DNA of 64,000 nt. Source: Epiperipatus broadwayi (Eukaryota > Onychophora > Udeonychophora > Euonychophora > Peripatidae). The notes beneath the pieces were generated by a model. It was given only the letters and a program-made list of their open reading frames with translations. It was not told the origin of the DNA and did no database searches. Where the stretch lies: positions 374,001-438,000 of the forward strand of contig JAQFVV010000276.1 in assembly GCA_028023455.1 (NCBI GenBank), given 5' to 3'. Made by a program: the position numbers and the translations under genes. Every line of letters begins with the position of its first letter. Within the stretch, counting starts at the first letter, position 1. Positions 13,765 through 26,823 of the stretch are shown in pieces.

Positions 13765-14520
13765 GAAATACTCTGAAAAAACTTGAGCTAAGTGAAGTTA
13801 CGATAAGAAGGCATACTCATATAGATATATTCTAACTTAATAGTACTGAGTTAACTTTTGGAAAATTCTCATCAGAATCATAGTGCCAGTTGAGGCTAAG
13901 AGATATAAAGTTCTGAAGAAGATTGCTGGGGCAATAGAAACTGTAAACTGTAAAAAAAAAAGGGGGGGGGTAAATAAGCATTGTGTAACAGTAGTAAAGT
14001 ATATGGACAATTTAGTATTATATGGTATTAATTAACTAAATAAGCAGGCATGATAAATATATAGTTTATAAAATATGCAAATTATTGTAGTGGGAAATGT
14101 AATTATAAATTTCAGATGTTCCATTTTTTTTACAAAGAGATGCAACACTTCTTTCTGCTGATTGAATTCAGGTCTGTTGCAATAACCCATGTCTCTTTAA
14201 ACTTTCTATTACAACCAACACTCTATGTGAAGATGGTCTTAACTTTAGATGGGGAATGAGTCTTGCATCCCTTTGTCAAAAAGATCGAAAGTCTGACATT
14301 TGTAATTTACATTTCTCACTGCAATAATTTGCATATTTTATAAATTATATATTTATCCTGCTCCCAGCATATTTAGTTAACGACTCTTGCACTATGACTC
14401 TGGTGAAAATTCATTGAAAGTTAACTTAGTGCTATTAAGTTAAAATATATCTACATGGTTGTACCTTTTCATAGAAGCTTGACTCAGCTCAAGTCTTTTT
14501 AGAGTGTTTCATTAGTACAT
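13763..14520. repeat. Fold-back element with an asymmetric insertion
   Basis: The left arm begins AATGAAATACTCTGAAAAAA; the right arm ends TTTTTAGAGTGTTTCATT. The arms pair over 13763-13888 with 14395-14520 and again over 14036-14124 with about 14281-14380 (for example AAAATATGCAAATTATTG against CAATAATTTGCATATTTT). The left arm contains about 145 extra bases (13889-14035) missing from the right arm, which hold the hammerhead-like motif listed separately and a poly-A/poly-G run near 13953-13970. The spacer at 14125-14280 is unique. No ORF. Confidence 0.75.
13887..13943 (+). ncRNA. Hammerhead-ribozyme-like motif
   Basis: CTGAAGA (13913-13919, fits CUGANGA because position 7 is free), AG, stem II ATTGC (13922-13926), TGGG loop, GCAAT (13931-13935), A, then GAAA (13937-13940) and CTG. 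Upstream CAGT (13887-13890) can pair with ACTG (13940-13943) as stem III, leaving a GUU triplet at the cleavage position. The expected stem I between them (13892-13912) pairs only weakly. The match is to the core and stem II; function is not claimed. Confidence 0.35.
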
Positions 14521-14997
<477 letters not shown>

Positions 14998-16018
14998 TGA
15001 CAGTGCTGGAAATGAAGTCCATGATATTATTTAATAGCCAATTTTTTAATCAGCTTATTATTTGTAAAAGTTTAAATTATATATCACTGATCAGATAAAG
15101 CATTTCATTTTAATGACTAATAATGAACCAAATTTGTTTATATGGATCAATTATTAAATAACACAGCATATGTAATTTAGATGAAAGACATTTAACTCTC
15201 CACAAACATGTTGTAGATAAAACCACTTTATATCAATAAAACGTTTTAATGAATGTGTGGCCACCAATTCTTAATATCTACTTTTGAAAAAAAACATTCA
15301 TTAACAATGCTGGACTTGAAGTGCAATGGTATTTAATAGCCAGATTTTTAAAGAAGCTTTTTACTTGTAAAGATTCCAATTACAAATAACCTGCAATAAT
15401 GAACCAAACTAATTTACATAGATGTAATTATTAAGTAAAAGCGTTTTAAACATGTAATTATTATGGAAGATAATTATTTTTTCATACGTCACTGTAAGTA
15501 GAAGCACGTCACATCAATAAATGTTTTAAAAGAATGGGAAACTACCAATCATTAAAGTGTTCTTTAAATGAACTAAAATTCATGTGAAGTGCTTCTATTT
15601 GCAGCAAATGTGTGGAAGGACGGTTGTTTTCCACTTAATTTATAAATGTATCTTTAAAAAATGCTGCGTTATTTAATAATTACATGTATATAAATTAATT
15701 TGATTCTTTATCACAGGTCATTAAAATTGAGACACTTTCCCTTTCTTGATGATTTATAATTCCAATCTTTACAAATAGTAATTTGACTTTAAAATCTGGC
15801 TTAAACAATATCACATTTTATTTCCAGCATTGTCATTGAATATTGATTTATTCAAAAGTAGGCAATGAATAATAACCTGATTTTTTTAAACATTTATTGA
15901 TGTGCAGTGTTTTTATTTCACAGTGTATTTGTAGAAGAGTAACTATTTTTCAGTTAAATTATATATATATATATAATAACAATATAAATAATAAATATAA
16001 TAGTAACTAAATATAAAT

Positions 16019-16679
16019 ATACAGTCTTTCAATCGGCAGAGATATACTCGGTTAATTCTTTAATCCGCCTCAACTGCCGTTAAATTCCAAAAAACATATG
16101 GAAACAAACGTCATCAACTCAAATCCCATGAAGTCCAAATTTTAACGTTAGCAGTATTCATTTTATTTCCATGTATTAAAATTGTCTTCTTAATATTTCT
16201 TTTATTGCGGTTTATCTCTTCACGAAGAATCTTAATACTTTCAAAATCAAACTTAAATTTATATTTACATGTCCTTTCATGATCAAAAAAACTGAAGCAG
16301 ACATTAAATCATTACTTTTACTTCCCACACGCTTATATAACAATTCATGCTACTTTAACCTTTTCTCTATACTGCACCTAGATTGATCTATATATGATAA
16401 CATATATTCATAAAATTGACACGCAACATTACTTTTTTGCTTGACAGGTATGACCCTTTTAGAATTATTCACTAATATTTAAATACAAGTATACTATCTG
16501 TAATGAAAAGAATGTAATTAGAAAAGACTTGAATTCAGACTTTTGTGCTTTCTCTATCTCTCCACTCAATCTTATACAACTGATACACATGACCACAAAC
16601 ATCTGAGAAAGATAAATGATCTCTAATATATGTATTTTGGGTTAAACCAGGACTCATCACTTGGTCCAGACTATCATCT

Positions 16680-16715
<36 letters not shown>

Positions 16716-16729
16716 AGATGATATATATA

Positions 16730-16766
<37 letters not shown>

Positions 16767-18553
16767 CAGTGCTCAATTTAAGTTTAAGTTTGAGTATTTG
16801 CTATCTTAATATAAACTGATCATTGATTATATATATATATGGGGGGGGGAGATTATCTGAATAAACTGATGAGATATGGTTCAGCATGAAATACATATAC
16901 TGAAAATCATTTAATTTTCTTAATGTATGTGGATATGTGTATCAGTTTATAAAATGGAGTGTATAGATCAAGGGAGCTTGAAAATTTGAGTTCATGTCCA
17001 TTGTAATTACATTATGTTCAGTATAGACACTCAACTTCTATTTAAATACTACATAATCATCCTATATTCTGCATTCCCTCTTCTGCGTATTTACATGGAC
17101 ATATTAAATTCCTATAAGTGAGAGGTCAAAATGACTTAAAGTCAACATGGGTATGACAATAATATTGGCATCGATAAAGTCTTTGAATGTTACATTATCC
17201 GATTTGTAATGATATGGATGAGTTGAGGAGAAAAAAGATTAAAGCCTGTTCATTAAAGTTTGAAGATTTTCGGTCTTAATATAAACTGAGCACTGATTAT
17301 ATGTATAGACATTTGTATACGCTGTATAAGATGGGGTGGATACATGTAGGGAGCTTGAAAATATGATTTCAAGTCCCTTCTAATTAATTATTCACTAACT
17401 TATTAAGATTATTTGAAACACAAAATGAATCGTTAAACACATCTTTATATACATTTTTAAAATTTTCACTTGAGTATTTGAAATATATAGAATAGATATC
17501 CATTTTTATTATCAATCTCAAACTTCTTTAAATCATTATACCTTTTTTTAAATTGACATAAAGTATTATTGATCTCGTTAATATTATAGCCAACTTCATA
17601 TAATTTTTTGACAAATATCTCAACATTTTTTAATTTAGCACTTTGGTAACAACATAATTTTTCATTACGAAACAAAAAAGATCTATATCTTGCCATTTTA
17701 TGCATAATTGGTACTTTTGATTTACAATTTATATATTCTCTTTTTTGCAATGTCTGATAATTACTTTATAACTTAACCTACTATTATCTCTTGTAGTAAA
17801 TAATTCCAAATACTTAATGCTTTTTTATCCAGTTGATTTCAATAGTCCATTTCAAGCCATTCAATTTATTCAACTCTCTACAAGAAAATTTATAGTATTA
17901 GCATGTCCTCAAACAAAAGCAGCATCCATATAACTTTGGAAATTTTAATATCTTTAAAAGTACACATATGCAAAATTTTACTCTCATGTGTAGACAAAAC
18001 AAAATTGCAAACTTAATAAGGATTTTGTTTGAGAACATACTAATATTATAAATTTGCTTGTAGAGGAATTAAATAATTTGAATGGCTTGAAATAGACTAT
18101 TGAAAAAGAACTGGTAAAAGTATTAATTATTTGGATTTATTTATTACAAGAGATAATAGTATATTATGTTATAAATTAATAAATTAATAATCAGTCCATT
18201 GCAAAAAGGGGAATATATAAATTGTAAATCAAAACTACTAATTATGCACAAAATGGAAAGTTTAGATCTTTTTTGTTTCTTAATGAAAAATTATCTCGTT
18301 ACCAAAATGATAAATTAAAAAAACATTGAGATATTTTTCAAAGAATTGCTTGAAATTGGTTATAATATTGAACAGATTAATAATATTTTATGTCAATTTA
18401 CAAAGAAGTATAGTGATTTAAAGCAATTGAAGATTAATAATAAAAAAATGAATATCTATTTCATAATATTTCAAATGCTCAAGTGAAATTTTATTAATGA
18501 TATATATATATGAAAAACAAAAACAAGTTATTCAAACGTAACTTGCTATCACT

Positions 18554-18613
<60 letters not shown>

Positions 18614-19105
18614 TTAATGTTTCATTTTGTGTTTCAGATAACATTAATAAGCTAGTGAACAATTCTAAAAGTGTCATACCTGTCAAGCAAAAAAAAAGTA
18701 ATATTGTGTATCAAGATTTTGTGGATGAAGGCAGTATTGAAAAAAAATTAAAGGAGCATGAATTGTTATATAAGCATGTGAAAGTAAAAATAATAATGAT
18801 TTAATGACTGTTTCAGTTTTCTTGGATCATGAAAGAACTTGTAAATATAAATTTAAGTTTCATATTGAAAGTGTTAATATTCTTCATGAAGAGAGAAGCC
18901 ATAATAAAAGAATAAATAAGGAAACAATTTTAATAAATGGATATAAAATGAATATAATTAATAGCCAAGCTGCTAACTTAAAATTTGGGATTCAAGGGTT
19001 TTGACTTGATGATGTTTGTTTTCATTGTTTTTTTTTTTAATTTAATGACAGTTGAGGAGAGTTAATAAAATAATGAAAGTACTTCTGCAGATTGAAAGAC
19101 TATAT
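16019..19105. mobile_element. Penelope-like element folded back as a 3.1-kb inverted repeat
   Basis: The outer left arm (16019-16492, read minus) and the outer right arm (18640-19105, read plus) are diverged copies of the same sequence. Both encode a decayed GIY-YIG C-terminal segment; on the right, YQDFVDEGSIEKKLKEHELL then ESVNILHEERSHNKRINKET and SQAANL. The inner left arm (17466-17926, minus) and inner right arm (18022-18490, plus) are copies of an RT-thumb segment. The left inner ORF (17466-17750, 94 aa) contains YRSFLFRNEKLCCYQ and VGYNINEINNTLCQFKKRY; the right copy has INYLDLFITRDN upstream and broken equivalents. The central spacer is about 95 bp. An FB-S1 fold-back invades the left arm (about 16520-17400); a (TA)n(TG)n run sits at 18558-18613. 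Both arms are pseudogenic. Confidence 0.8.
16520..17400. repeat. FB-S1 fold-back element inside the PLE arm
   Basis: The minus-oriented unit 16520-16795 and plus-oriented unit 16804-17050 are head to head, with the B-box-like outer ends outward (GACTTGAATTCAGAC on the left, TTTGAGTTCATGTCC on the right). The left unit contains an inner hairpin (ATCATCTCCTATA / TATAGGAGATGAT, 16671-16726) around (TA)n. A third partial plus unit at about 17225-17400 ends GATTTCAAGTCCC. See the 49375 entry for the family description. Confidence 0.7.
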
Positions 19106-19816
19106 ATTTAATTAATGTTACATTTATTATTTATATTATTTTTATTAGATTTTTTAATTGAAATTTTATTTGTAGACAGCCTGTACTTAATATTCTTCAA
19201 TAGAGGGCTCACTAGACCTATAGTCTAAAATATTTATAGTTTGCTTATGAAAATATTAGTGCATATTACAGCTGTTCCATTACATATAAATCAATTGTTG
19301 TTGCTAGATAATGGAAAGCACAGATTCTTTTCTAAATAAACAATTGGCAGAGTAGACAGCAGTAATCAAATGCCTGACAAATCTAACAATTAACAACAAT
19401 ATTTATTAATAATGAAATAATTAAACAATATCTTGCATTAATAATAGGGTTTATATTAGAATTGGCTCAAGCATAGAATACATTTTGATTACAAACTCTT
19501 TTAAAAGTAACTATTGTATTTGACAATTGATTGACTATTAACTTTTTATTCTTCTCCTCAAATTAACTTTTACTTCATTCAAAATAATTGAATGTTACCA
19601 TAATATAACCTTACATAGACTTAACAAATTCAGCTGTGCAAATGTATATTTTCTATAACATTAATCTAGACTCAAACATCAACAAACAAGTTCCCATGTG
19701 TTTTACTAACAGAACTCATATGTGTTGCAAGATCCTAATCATGAGAACAAATAAAATGAACAATGATTAAAAAGAACCATAAATAACTAGTGTTAATTAA
19801 AAAGTGATATATATAT
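19106..19816. other. AT-rich spacer
   Basis: No ORF or recognised repeat. It ends in a short TA run directly before the LTR start at 19817. Confidence 0.5.
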
Positions 19817-20856
19817 TGTGCCATTACAATTTAGTCACTGGCTAAATTTATAGTAATGTGCATGTAGAAAAGGTAAACCAAAATCATCATCACATTTTTA
19901 TTATGACAATAAATGAAGCTGTAGGGCATCCAAGTTTAAACCCTACCAGATCCAGTTTTAAAAACTTTTAAACAGATAGAAAGTGGGACAGCAATTATAT
20001 TCTTTATTTGTTTGTGTGTTAATAAATCTCAAAAAGAGTAGTACACACATTTAATTTTTAATTTTTCTGTTAAAAAGCAAAGTTATAATGCATACGTATA
20101 GGCAGTGTATGTGTAAGTTATTTAATTGTTTTATATTTCAGATATTAAACATTTTAACTTTCTTTAAAACTAACCTATGCTGGATCAATTTTAATATCTT
20201 ATTCTATACTTCTATTTTTCTTGTCTATAATTGTAATTGGGATTTAAAAGCTAAGTATTTAATTGCAAATATGGGGTTATAATTACTAAGCTAGCAATTA
20301 GACTATTTTAATGTCTGTTTATAAATAATCTGAATGAGTATGTGTGTACATTACATACAGAAATTTACATTTATTAAATATTGAAAGAGAAATGAGAAAA
20401 TCTGTTAAATTATTTTTTTTTTATTATTCAACAGTTTGTACTAGAAGGGTTAAATCTGTCAAGTTATTTTTTTTTTTTTTGCAATTTTGTATCAGGAGAG
20501 AATATCTGTTGAATCAGATATCTATTTTTGTAGCAGTTTTGTTTTTGTAAATGATTATTTGTTATTTGGAGCTTGGACTTTCTGTGAGGTCTGATTTTGA
20601 AATTGTCTCACCTAAGGATTAAAGGAAAGAAACACCAATTTTAAATATTACAGGTATATGTGAAAAAAAAGACAGAAAAAGGATTGAGTCAGTTTTTCCT
20701 TCCAAACAAAAGTGTCTGGAAAAAACAGGTGTGTGATTTTTTTATGTTCCTGGAAATAGAATTGAACACTTCAGTTAAAAAACCATTTAGTTGAAAATAA
20801 ATTAGAGATCTAATTAAAACGAATTTGTCCAAAAATAGCAAGTGATGCTATCTCTG

Positions 20857-20889
20857 ATTGGTTGAGTTGGCTGAAGAATCGATATAAAA
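20857..20889 (+). promoter_or_regulatory. CCAAT/TATA promoter-like block in the LTR
   Basis: ATTGG (inverted CCAAT, 20857-20861) lies 21 bp upstream of TATAAAA (20883-20889), preceded by GTTGGCTGAAGAATCGA. The spacing fits a pol II core promoter, and the position inside the LTR fits a U3 promoter. Confidence 0.4.
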
Positions 20890-22142
20890 GCTGTCTGAAA
20901 AAAAATCAGTTGAATTATTATTATTATTGTGATTATGATTCAGATTATTAGACTATTAAATTGAATGTTGAAAATATAAGAAATGATTGGCTAGAAAAAT
21001 TATATGTATGTCCCATCTTTGCCTGACCGTCTGTGGAGCCGCACATCATATAGGAAAGAAAAGATGTCTTGTCTGAAAATAATATTCTATACCTTTCAAC
21101 TGACCAGAGAAATAAGATGTTTTTAATAGAAGGAAGAAAGCATTCACCTGCATTCAATGAAAGATGAATTAATCTACCGATAAATATTAATCATCAAGTC
21201 CAATTAATTGTTCCAACAACTGAGTTTAAATCCGGGAAATTTATAACGTGAAAACAACTGCTGTATTTCATTCACTAAAAGAATAATGCTTGACAGGAAG
21301 AGAAGAAAAATTGATATAATGATTTCCAAATTATCCACTAAAGCAAATAACCTCAATAGGATCCTCATCATCAAATAATTATATACTTCAAGAAAGTGAT
21401 TGTTCCAAAGAACACGGAAATTGTTGCTGCCAAATATAGACATTATACAAGACAAGTTTGAACCCTTGGATCAGTAATATGACTTTTATATCTATTTTCT
21501 TTATGAAATCAGAGTCGTAATATAAATTTTAGTAATAAAGTGATATATTTTATTTAAAGAACTTTTAAAGACAATTCAGATCGATTGAAACTAAGAATGT
21601 CTTAATAATAATAGCTTTGAGCTTCATAAATGATTTTGAATGTATCAAAATTTATTTGTTTATTAATTTTACAGTTATGAAATATTAATGTGTGAAATAA
21701 TTTTTTTTTATGGTATTATGATTTTAGTTTTAACTAATATATTATTATTATTTTGGGATAAAACACGCACATACATAGTAATATTTTATATGTGTATAAT
21801 TGCGAGTGAATGTGAAATAATAGGTGGTGTTAAAATATTAGATTATTTTGTCTTGAGAAAGTATAAATTTCAGCACTTAGAAGGGAGGGGGAGATAATGA
21901 TTTAAAACTCCTTTCTAAGAACTTGATTTTTCTAATTTCTATTAACATTTTTTTTAACATTCTACTTACATGTTATATTTATAAAGTATGTGTGCTAATG
22001 AGTGGATAATATTTTTTTTTCTTGAAATACTTTTCTCATGGAGTGAAAATCATGGTCAATGTGACATCCAACTTAATACAATATACATTTGAAGGGAAAG
22101 GGGGAAGAACTTGAAATTAATCTGAGGATTGTTATATAATCA

Positions 22143-22294
<152 letters not shown>

Positions 22295-23598
22295 TGTCAA
22301 TTTTCATGTATGTCTAGAAATTTTTATGTATATGTTAGAAATGCAGTAATAAATATTAGTTTATGTTATTAAACAAGGCGTATATATTTCATTAAGTGTA
22401 GTCTTTATTAAGTGTGAACATTCATCATCAGTGGTTGAATATCAGTTATTTAAGATATAAGTAAATATGCTAAAATTAAGCAATAATTATGAATTTCTTT
22501 ATAAAATTAGTTTTATGTTTAGGCTTAGTCCTAAAGCTGTGGTTGAAACCATTGCCCTTATCGTTATTATTATCATCATCACCATCGTCATCAACACTTT
22601 AATTAATGACCTGTTTAACTGTTTAAAGACCATAAATAAATATTGATTTTATAATATTTAGTGATTTCTTAGTATTATTATAACCACCACCCCAGTCATC
22701 TATTTCATGCAAGGATGAGTGAATTGCCATCCTAAATTAGTTATATATAATCTGAGCTAGTAAACTTATAAAATATTGAAACACATTTGTTATGCTAAGA
22801 TCTGAGAAATGATTTATGTCTAATGAATTCTACTTTGGTTTAAAGATGTTTTACTTTTACTTAGATATTAGTGTGTATAGTGATATGGCTCAAAAAGCAA
22901 AATCTCCCATTTTTATTAGAAATAAAGTACCAAAAGGGGATTCAAACCTGGTACATGTGAAAGGTTATTAGATATAACTGTGTCTAGATTCAGATAATCT
23001 AGTGGCGCCCTGCTAGACCATATTCACTTGGTATTTGTTTAAATATGCACTTAACATCAAACCAAGAAATGAAAGTGGATAAAACCTACTGTCCATATAC
23101 CTGAGTTATATTTTATTGAATTACTAGTGTACTCACCTCATGTGATTTCCATATACCTTAGTTATAATAGTTGTTATTAATAATTTGTTTATAATTATTG
23201 ATATTGGGATATCTTGAGAAATCTAATTATAGAAATATGTTTCATTTCATCCAATGACCCTTAAATGATAGATAACTCAGTCTGATCTTTGGTTTAATAG
23301 CCACTACTCAGGTTAAATAATGCTTTTCTTTTGATATAAAAATCTACAATGCATTTTTTGTTTATTAAGCTAAATATTTATATTGGAATCTTTTTGAGAT
23401 AAAATAAATATTTATATTTGAATCCTTTCCTTATTATTTAATACATTTGGATCATCTGATCATCTTTATTAAGTTACATTTTTTAACAATACTGGAATAT
23501 TTGAGATTTTTACAATACTTGAATTTTTTGATTCTTTAATAGACCAGATCTCATTTTGTTACACTGGATCTTTGATCAATCCTTAATTTTAGTTACAA

Positions 23599-23616
23599 TG
23601 GTGCCCAACATGGGCC
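23599..23616 (+). promoter_or_regulatory. LTR-retrotransposon primer binding site (tRNA-Lys type)
   Basis: TGGTGCCCAACATGGGCC follows TTACA with a one-base spacer. It differs at a few positions from the well-known tRNA-Lys1,2 PBS pattern (TGGCGCCCAACGTGGGGC), as expected for an old copy. Confidence 0.65.
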
Positions 23617-24819
23617 CTGATATATTACCATATACCTGAGATGAAAGGTAGTCTATAGAATGATGGGAGATGTGTGGTTTGAAAGAGAGAAATTTATTTT
23701 TAATAATTTTTTTTTTTTCAGTAAATTTTTTTTTTTTGTCTTACAAAATTTTCTTGGCCAAACAGTCTTATTTTAGATTTGTATATGATGATGTTTAATA
23801 TGATTTAATTTTTTATTGATGATGATAAAATGGGTATAGCCATAAAACAGCTTGGTTTTGTTTTATCAATTTTGAAAATAGAGATGAATATCACAACTTA
23901 AAACAAAGGTGAAATAAATAATGGATTTTTTGTGTGGAACATTAAAATGATTTATTGCCAGATAGGATACGCATAGTAATCGTGATGAATTATGGAATAG
24001 TAGTCTCATGTGTGTTTGGGGAGTTCATTTTGTAAAAAGTCTATGATTTTAGAGGTTTGATTGGATGGTTGATCATTGGAGTTTGGTTGGTTAGATTGCA
24101 GTTTTGATGATGAGTGGAGAGTTTTGTCATTGCCTTGAGAATGCTATGTATTTCATGTAACTTATGAATGATCAAAGCCATTCACTGCTCCAACCCAATT
24201 TATGTTATCTTTATTTTATCATGAAGCAGTTAACAGCAGACCTGCCATGATACCAGCCTATAAGTCTCCAAGAGAGAGAGTAAGGTTTCATTTTTGTAGT
24301 CTATAATAAGCAGGGCATTTCTTTATACTTGCCACATAAGAATCCAAGAGAGAGAGCAAGGCATAGTTTATCTATTTTAGCCCCTAAGACTTAATACTTC
24401 TTTTATTGCAACAGAGTTTGCATCATTCAATCAAGGGTTGTGGTAGTTAATAGTGATCAAGTTGGTATGATCTTCTGAGTGCTCGTGACGCATTGTGTGA
24501 TTATAGTGCTGTGACTAGATTCTTTTATTTATCTCAAGATTGTGAACTGCCAGTCATTCTGTGGACTGTCAATATCTGTCGGATTTCTGTGAGAATGGAT
24601 GAATGTATAATTTGGGCCATTACAGACAGACATGTACTATATAGATTGTTGTTGTGTAGTTCATCATATAAGGATATTAAATATTTTTTGTATTTGTAAT
24701 GCATGATAAGGTGAAAAGCAAATCAGTCAGTTAGTCAAAGATAGGTGTCAGACAAGGAGAGGATGTGTAGGTTTTTGATGGTCAGGGAAGCACAGATGGG
24801 ATATATATAGTTTTATAAC
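23617..24819 (+). other. Leader region of the LTR element
   Basis: Untranslated leader with T-rich runs and two copies of CCAAGAGAGAGAG(T/C)AAGG (about 24269 and 24351). The 68-aa open frame at 24493-24699 is not recognised and is probably fortuitous. Confidence 0.5.
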
Positions 24820-25828
24820 ATGAGTGAACTAAATTATAGTATGGAAGAGGTTATGGAAGAGGAAGGTGTCCCAATCCCAGAGCTCAGTAAGTTTTTATAC
24901 TGATGAAGATGATAAGGAGGTTTCCCTTAAAAAACAAAAAGGAAGAGAGGAAGTAGAGGAAGATGCCTCTAAAGTCAGTAGCAATAATGTCTCAAGTGTG
25001 GAAGTAGATAAGCCAGAACTTGGCCAGACTCAGATGGCAAAACAAGCACCATCAGAGATGGAAATAATGATGAGGCAGATGCTTGAAAGTATTGAAAGTC
25101 TAAAAGAAGATCGTAAGCGAGGGATGGTAAATTTAGAACAAAAAATGGAGAAAAGTAATAAAAGTCTAAAAGAAGAGACCAAGCAAGGTATAGAAAGTTT
25201 GAGAGAAGATCTCAAGGCCCTGATAGATAACTCTATTGAAAACAACAGCCAAAGGATCATGGCCTGGGAAACAGAGATTGAAAAACCTCATATAGAGAAA
25301 AATACAGGAAGTATAATGGAAGATAGTCAGAGCTTACCAGTTTTAAAAGATATTCTGTATAGCCAGAGTACTGATAATAAAGAAAATAATGTAAAGTTAG
25401 ATACACTGATAGAGGATAAGTTTCCAGAATTAGAAAGGCCAATAGTAGCTGCAAAACCAAGTCTCCCAGTAAAGAGAGTGCATGAGGAGATGGCCAGAGA
25501 GCCGATTGGGATAGATTATAAAGAGAAAATAAGGAAAAGAGAGTTGGAGGAAAAACTTCATGCGCCAGATAAGGTGATTGATTTGAGAAATGCATCAAGG
25601 AAAATGAAACCATATGTTTTAGAAAGGAAACAAAAGTTTCAACAGTGTGTAGTTCTCAGTCTAGTAACTAACCAGCATATGTGGTTTCAAAAATCTGTCT
25701 TCCTAAATAGATTAGAGATACCTTATATATGGTACAGAGAGGCAATCAATCTGAAAAATTTAAATACTATGAAAATTTTAAAAATAAACTATAAGCGTCC
25801 CAAAGAGTCAATGTCCAAATCTCTCTGA
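24820..25828 (+). pseudogene. Gag-like ORF with coiled coil
   Basis: A continuous frame runs to 25828, but its first ATG-led stretch is in the neighbouring frame: ATG at 24820 gives MSELNYSMEEVMEEEGVPIP and stops after about 27 codons, whereas the long frame opens only by GTG at 24866. The intact ancestor was therefore probably read from 24820 with a single frameshift near 24880. The protein is acidic, Ser/Lys/Glu-rich, and has a heptad-like region at about residues 65-118 of the long frame (MMRQMLESIESLKEDRKRG, then two further SLKEE/SLRED repeats), typical of a Gag N-terminal oligomerisation segment. No CCHC knuckle is present. After about residue 265 it enters 16-residue W/ES repeats and stops. 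Function is inferred from position between the PBS and integrase remnant. Confidence 0.55.
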
Positions 25829-26090
25829 AAAATTTAAAGACTCTGGAAAAATCAAACATAAATTATATATGGTACAAAGAGTCAACCTTTCTAGAGAGTC
25901 TCAAAATAAATTATATGTGGTCCAGAGAATCAACCTCTCTGGAATATTTAAGAAGGAATTATATATGGTACATGGAGTCAATCTTTCTGGAAAGTTTAAA
26001 AATAAAATATGTGTGGCATAGAGAGTCAATCTCTCTGAAAAACTTCAAGGCATATTATGTATGGTACCAAGAGTCCATATTTCTTAATGG
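25670..26090 (+). repeat. Coding tandem repeat, 48-bp (16-aa) period
   Basis: At least six units of the form Y-[IVM]-W-x-x-E-S-x-x-L-x-x-[LF]-K-x-x: YIWYREAINLKNLN, YIWYKESTFLESLKIN, YMWSRESTSLEYLRRN, YIWYMESIFLESLKIK, YVWHRESISLKNFKAY, YVWYQESIFLNG. The third unit is expanded and frameshifted (25800-25860), which ends the Gag-like frame; later units run in a second frame (25915-26226). Strong amino-acid periodicity retained across a frame break suggests the repeat expanded while coding. No family recognised. Confidence 0.65.
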
Positions 26091-26350
26091 AGTCTATAAT
26101 AGGAGGTTAGATAAAATAAATCTTCCGGATATGTTTTATAAATATCCAGTCAAGATGAAAAATGGAAATATTAAAAAGGGACTGGATGTACAAGTGCAAT
26201 TTTATGTAGACCACAATATGATTTGAAAAGAAAAAGCCATTCCAAATCACTAAAAGGATAGGAGAGAATGCCTTTATGCTTGCTACTCTTGATGGGAATA
26301 AGGAAACCTATAATGCTAAGAGTTTGATCCCTTATACCTCAGCAGAGTAG
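26090..26350 (+). pseudogene. Integrase C-terminal (GPY/F-like) remnant
   Basis: The frame ending at 26226 continues with a one-base shift into KKKPFQITKRIGENAFMLAT, LDGNKETYNAKSLIPYTSAE and a stop at 26348-26350. The pattern (P-F-x-I-x-K-R-I-G-x-N-A-[FY]...L.LDG......A.SL.PY) is the SH3-like tail found at the end of Pol in many Gypsy elements. Its closeness to the Gag-like ORF shows a large internal deletion removing protease, RT, RNase H and the integrase catalytic core. Confidence 0.6.
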
Positions 26351-26538
26351 CTTGGCAAAGATCTCCAAATAAATTACATTTAGTTTTCTAATGAAAAGTG
26401 TGATGTTTACCAGTAGTTAAAATTTTTTTTTATTATTAGTATGTTCATTATTATTAGTGTATTTTATTAGTTGGGATTTTCTTTATTAAATATAGTTAAA
26501 ACAAAGGTGCTGATGATTTTATTCGAAGGGGGGGGGGT
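26351..26538 (+). other. 3' untranslated region and polypurine tract
   Basis: AT-rich 3' end of the LTR element. It closes with the polypurine tract CGAAGGGGGGGGGG (26524-26537), which immediately precedes the 3' LTR start at 26539. Confidence 0.65.
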
Positions 26539-26718
26539 TGTGCCATTACAATTTAGTCACTGGCTAAATTTATAGTAATGTGCATGTAGAAAAGGTAAAC
26601 CAAAATCATCATCACATTTTTATTATTATTGTCATAATAAAAATGTGATGATGATTTTGGTTTACCTTTTCTACATGCACATTACTATAAATTTAGCAAG
26701 TGACTAAATTGTAATGGC

Positions 26719-26722
<4 letters not shown>
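26539..26722. repeat. Head-to-head LTR-end palindrome
   Basis: The first about 90 bases of the LTR (TGTGCCATTACAATTTAG... to TTTTTATTATT) run forward, then the same sequence runs in reverse complement (ATTGTCATAATAAAAATG... to AATGGCACA). The arms are almost identical. The right arm extends about 7 bp further into the LTR (TATGACAAT), matching the 5' copy at 19900-19910, so it is a separate LTR end and not a simple hairpin copy of the left arm. Confidence 0.9.
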
Positions 26723-26762
<40 letters not shown>

Positions 26763-26783
26763 GCCATATATCTGATCCCATGC

Positions 26784-26823
<40 letters not shown>

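Noticed and set aside
25030-25613. Minus-strand frames opposite the Gag-like ORF
   Set aside because: Shadow frames with hydrophobic composition caused by the complementary Lys/Glu-rich coding strand; no recognisable domain.
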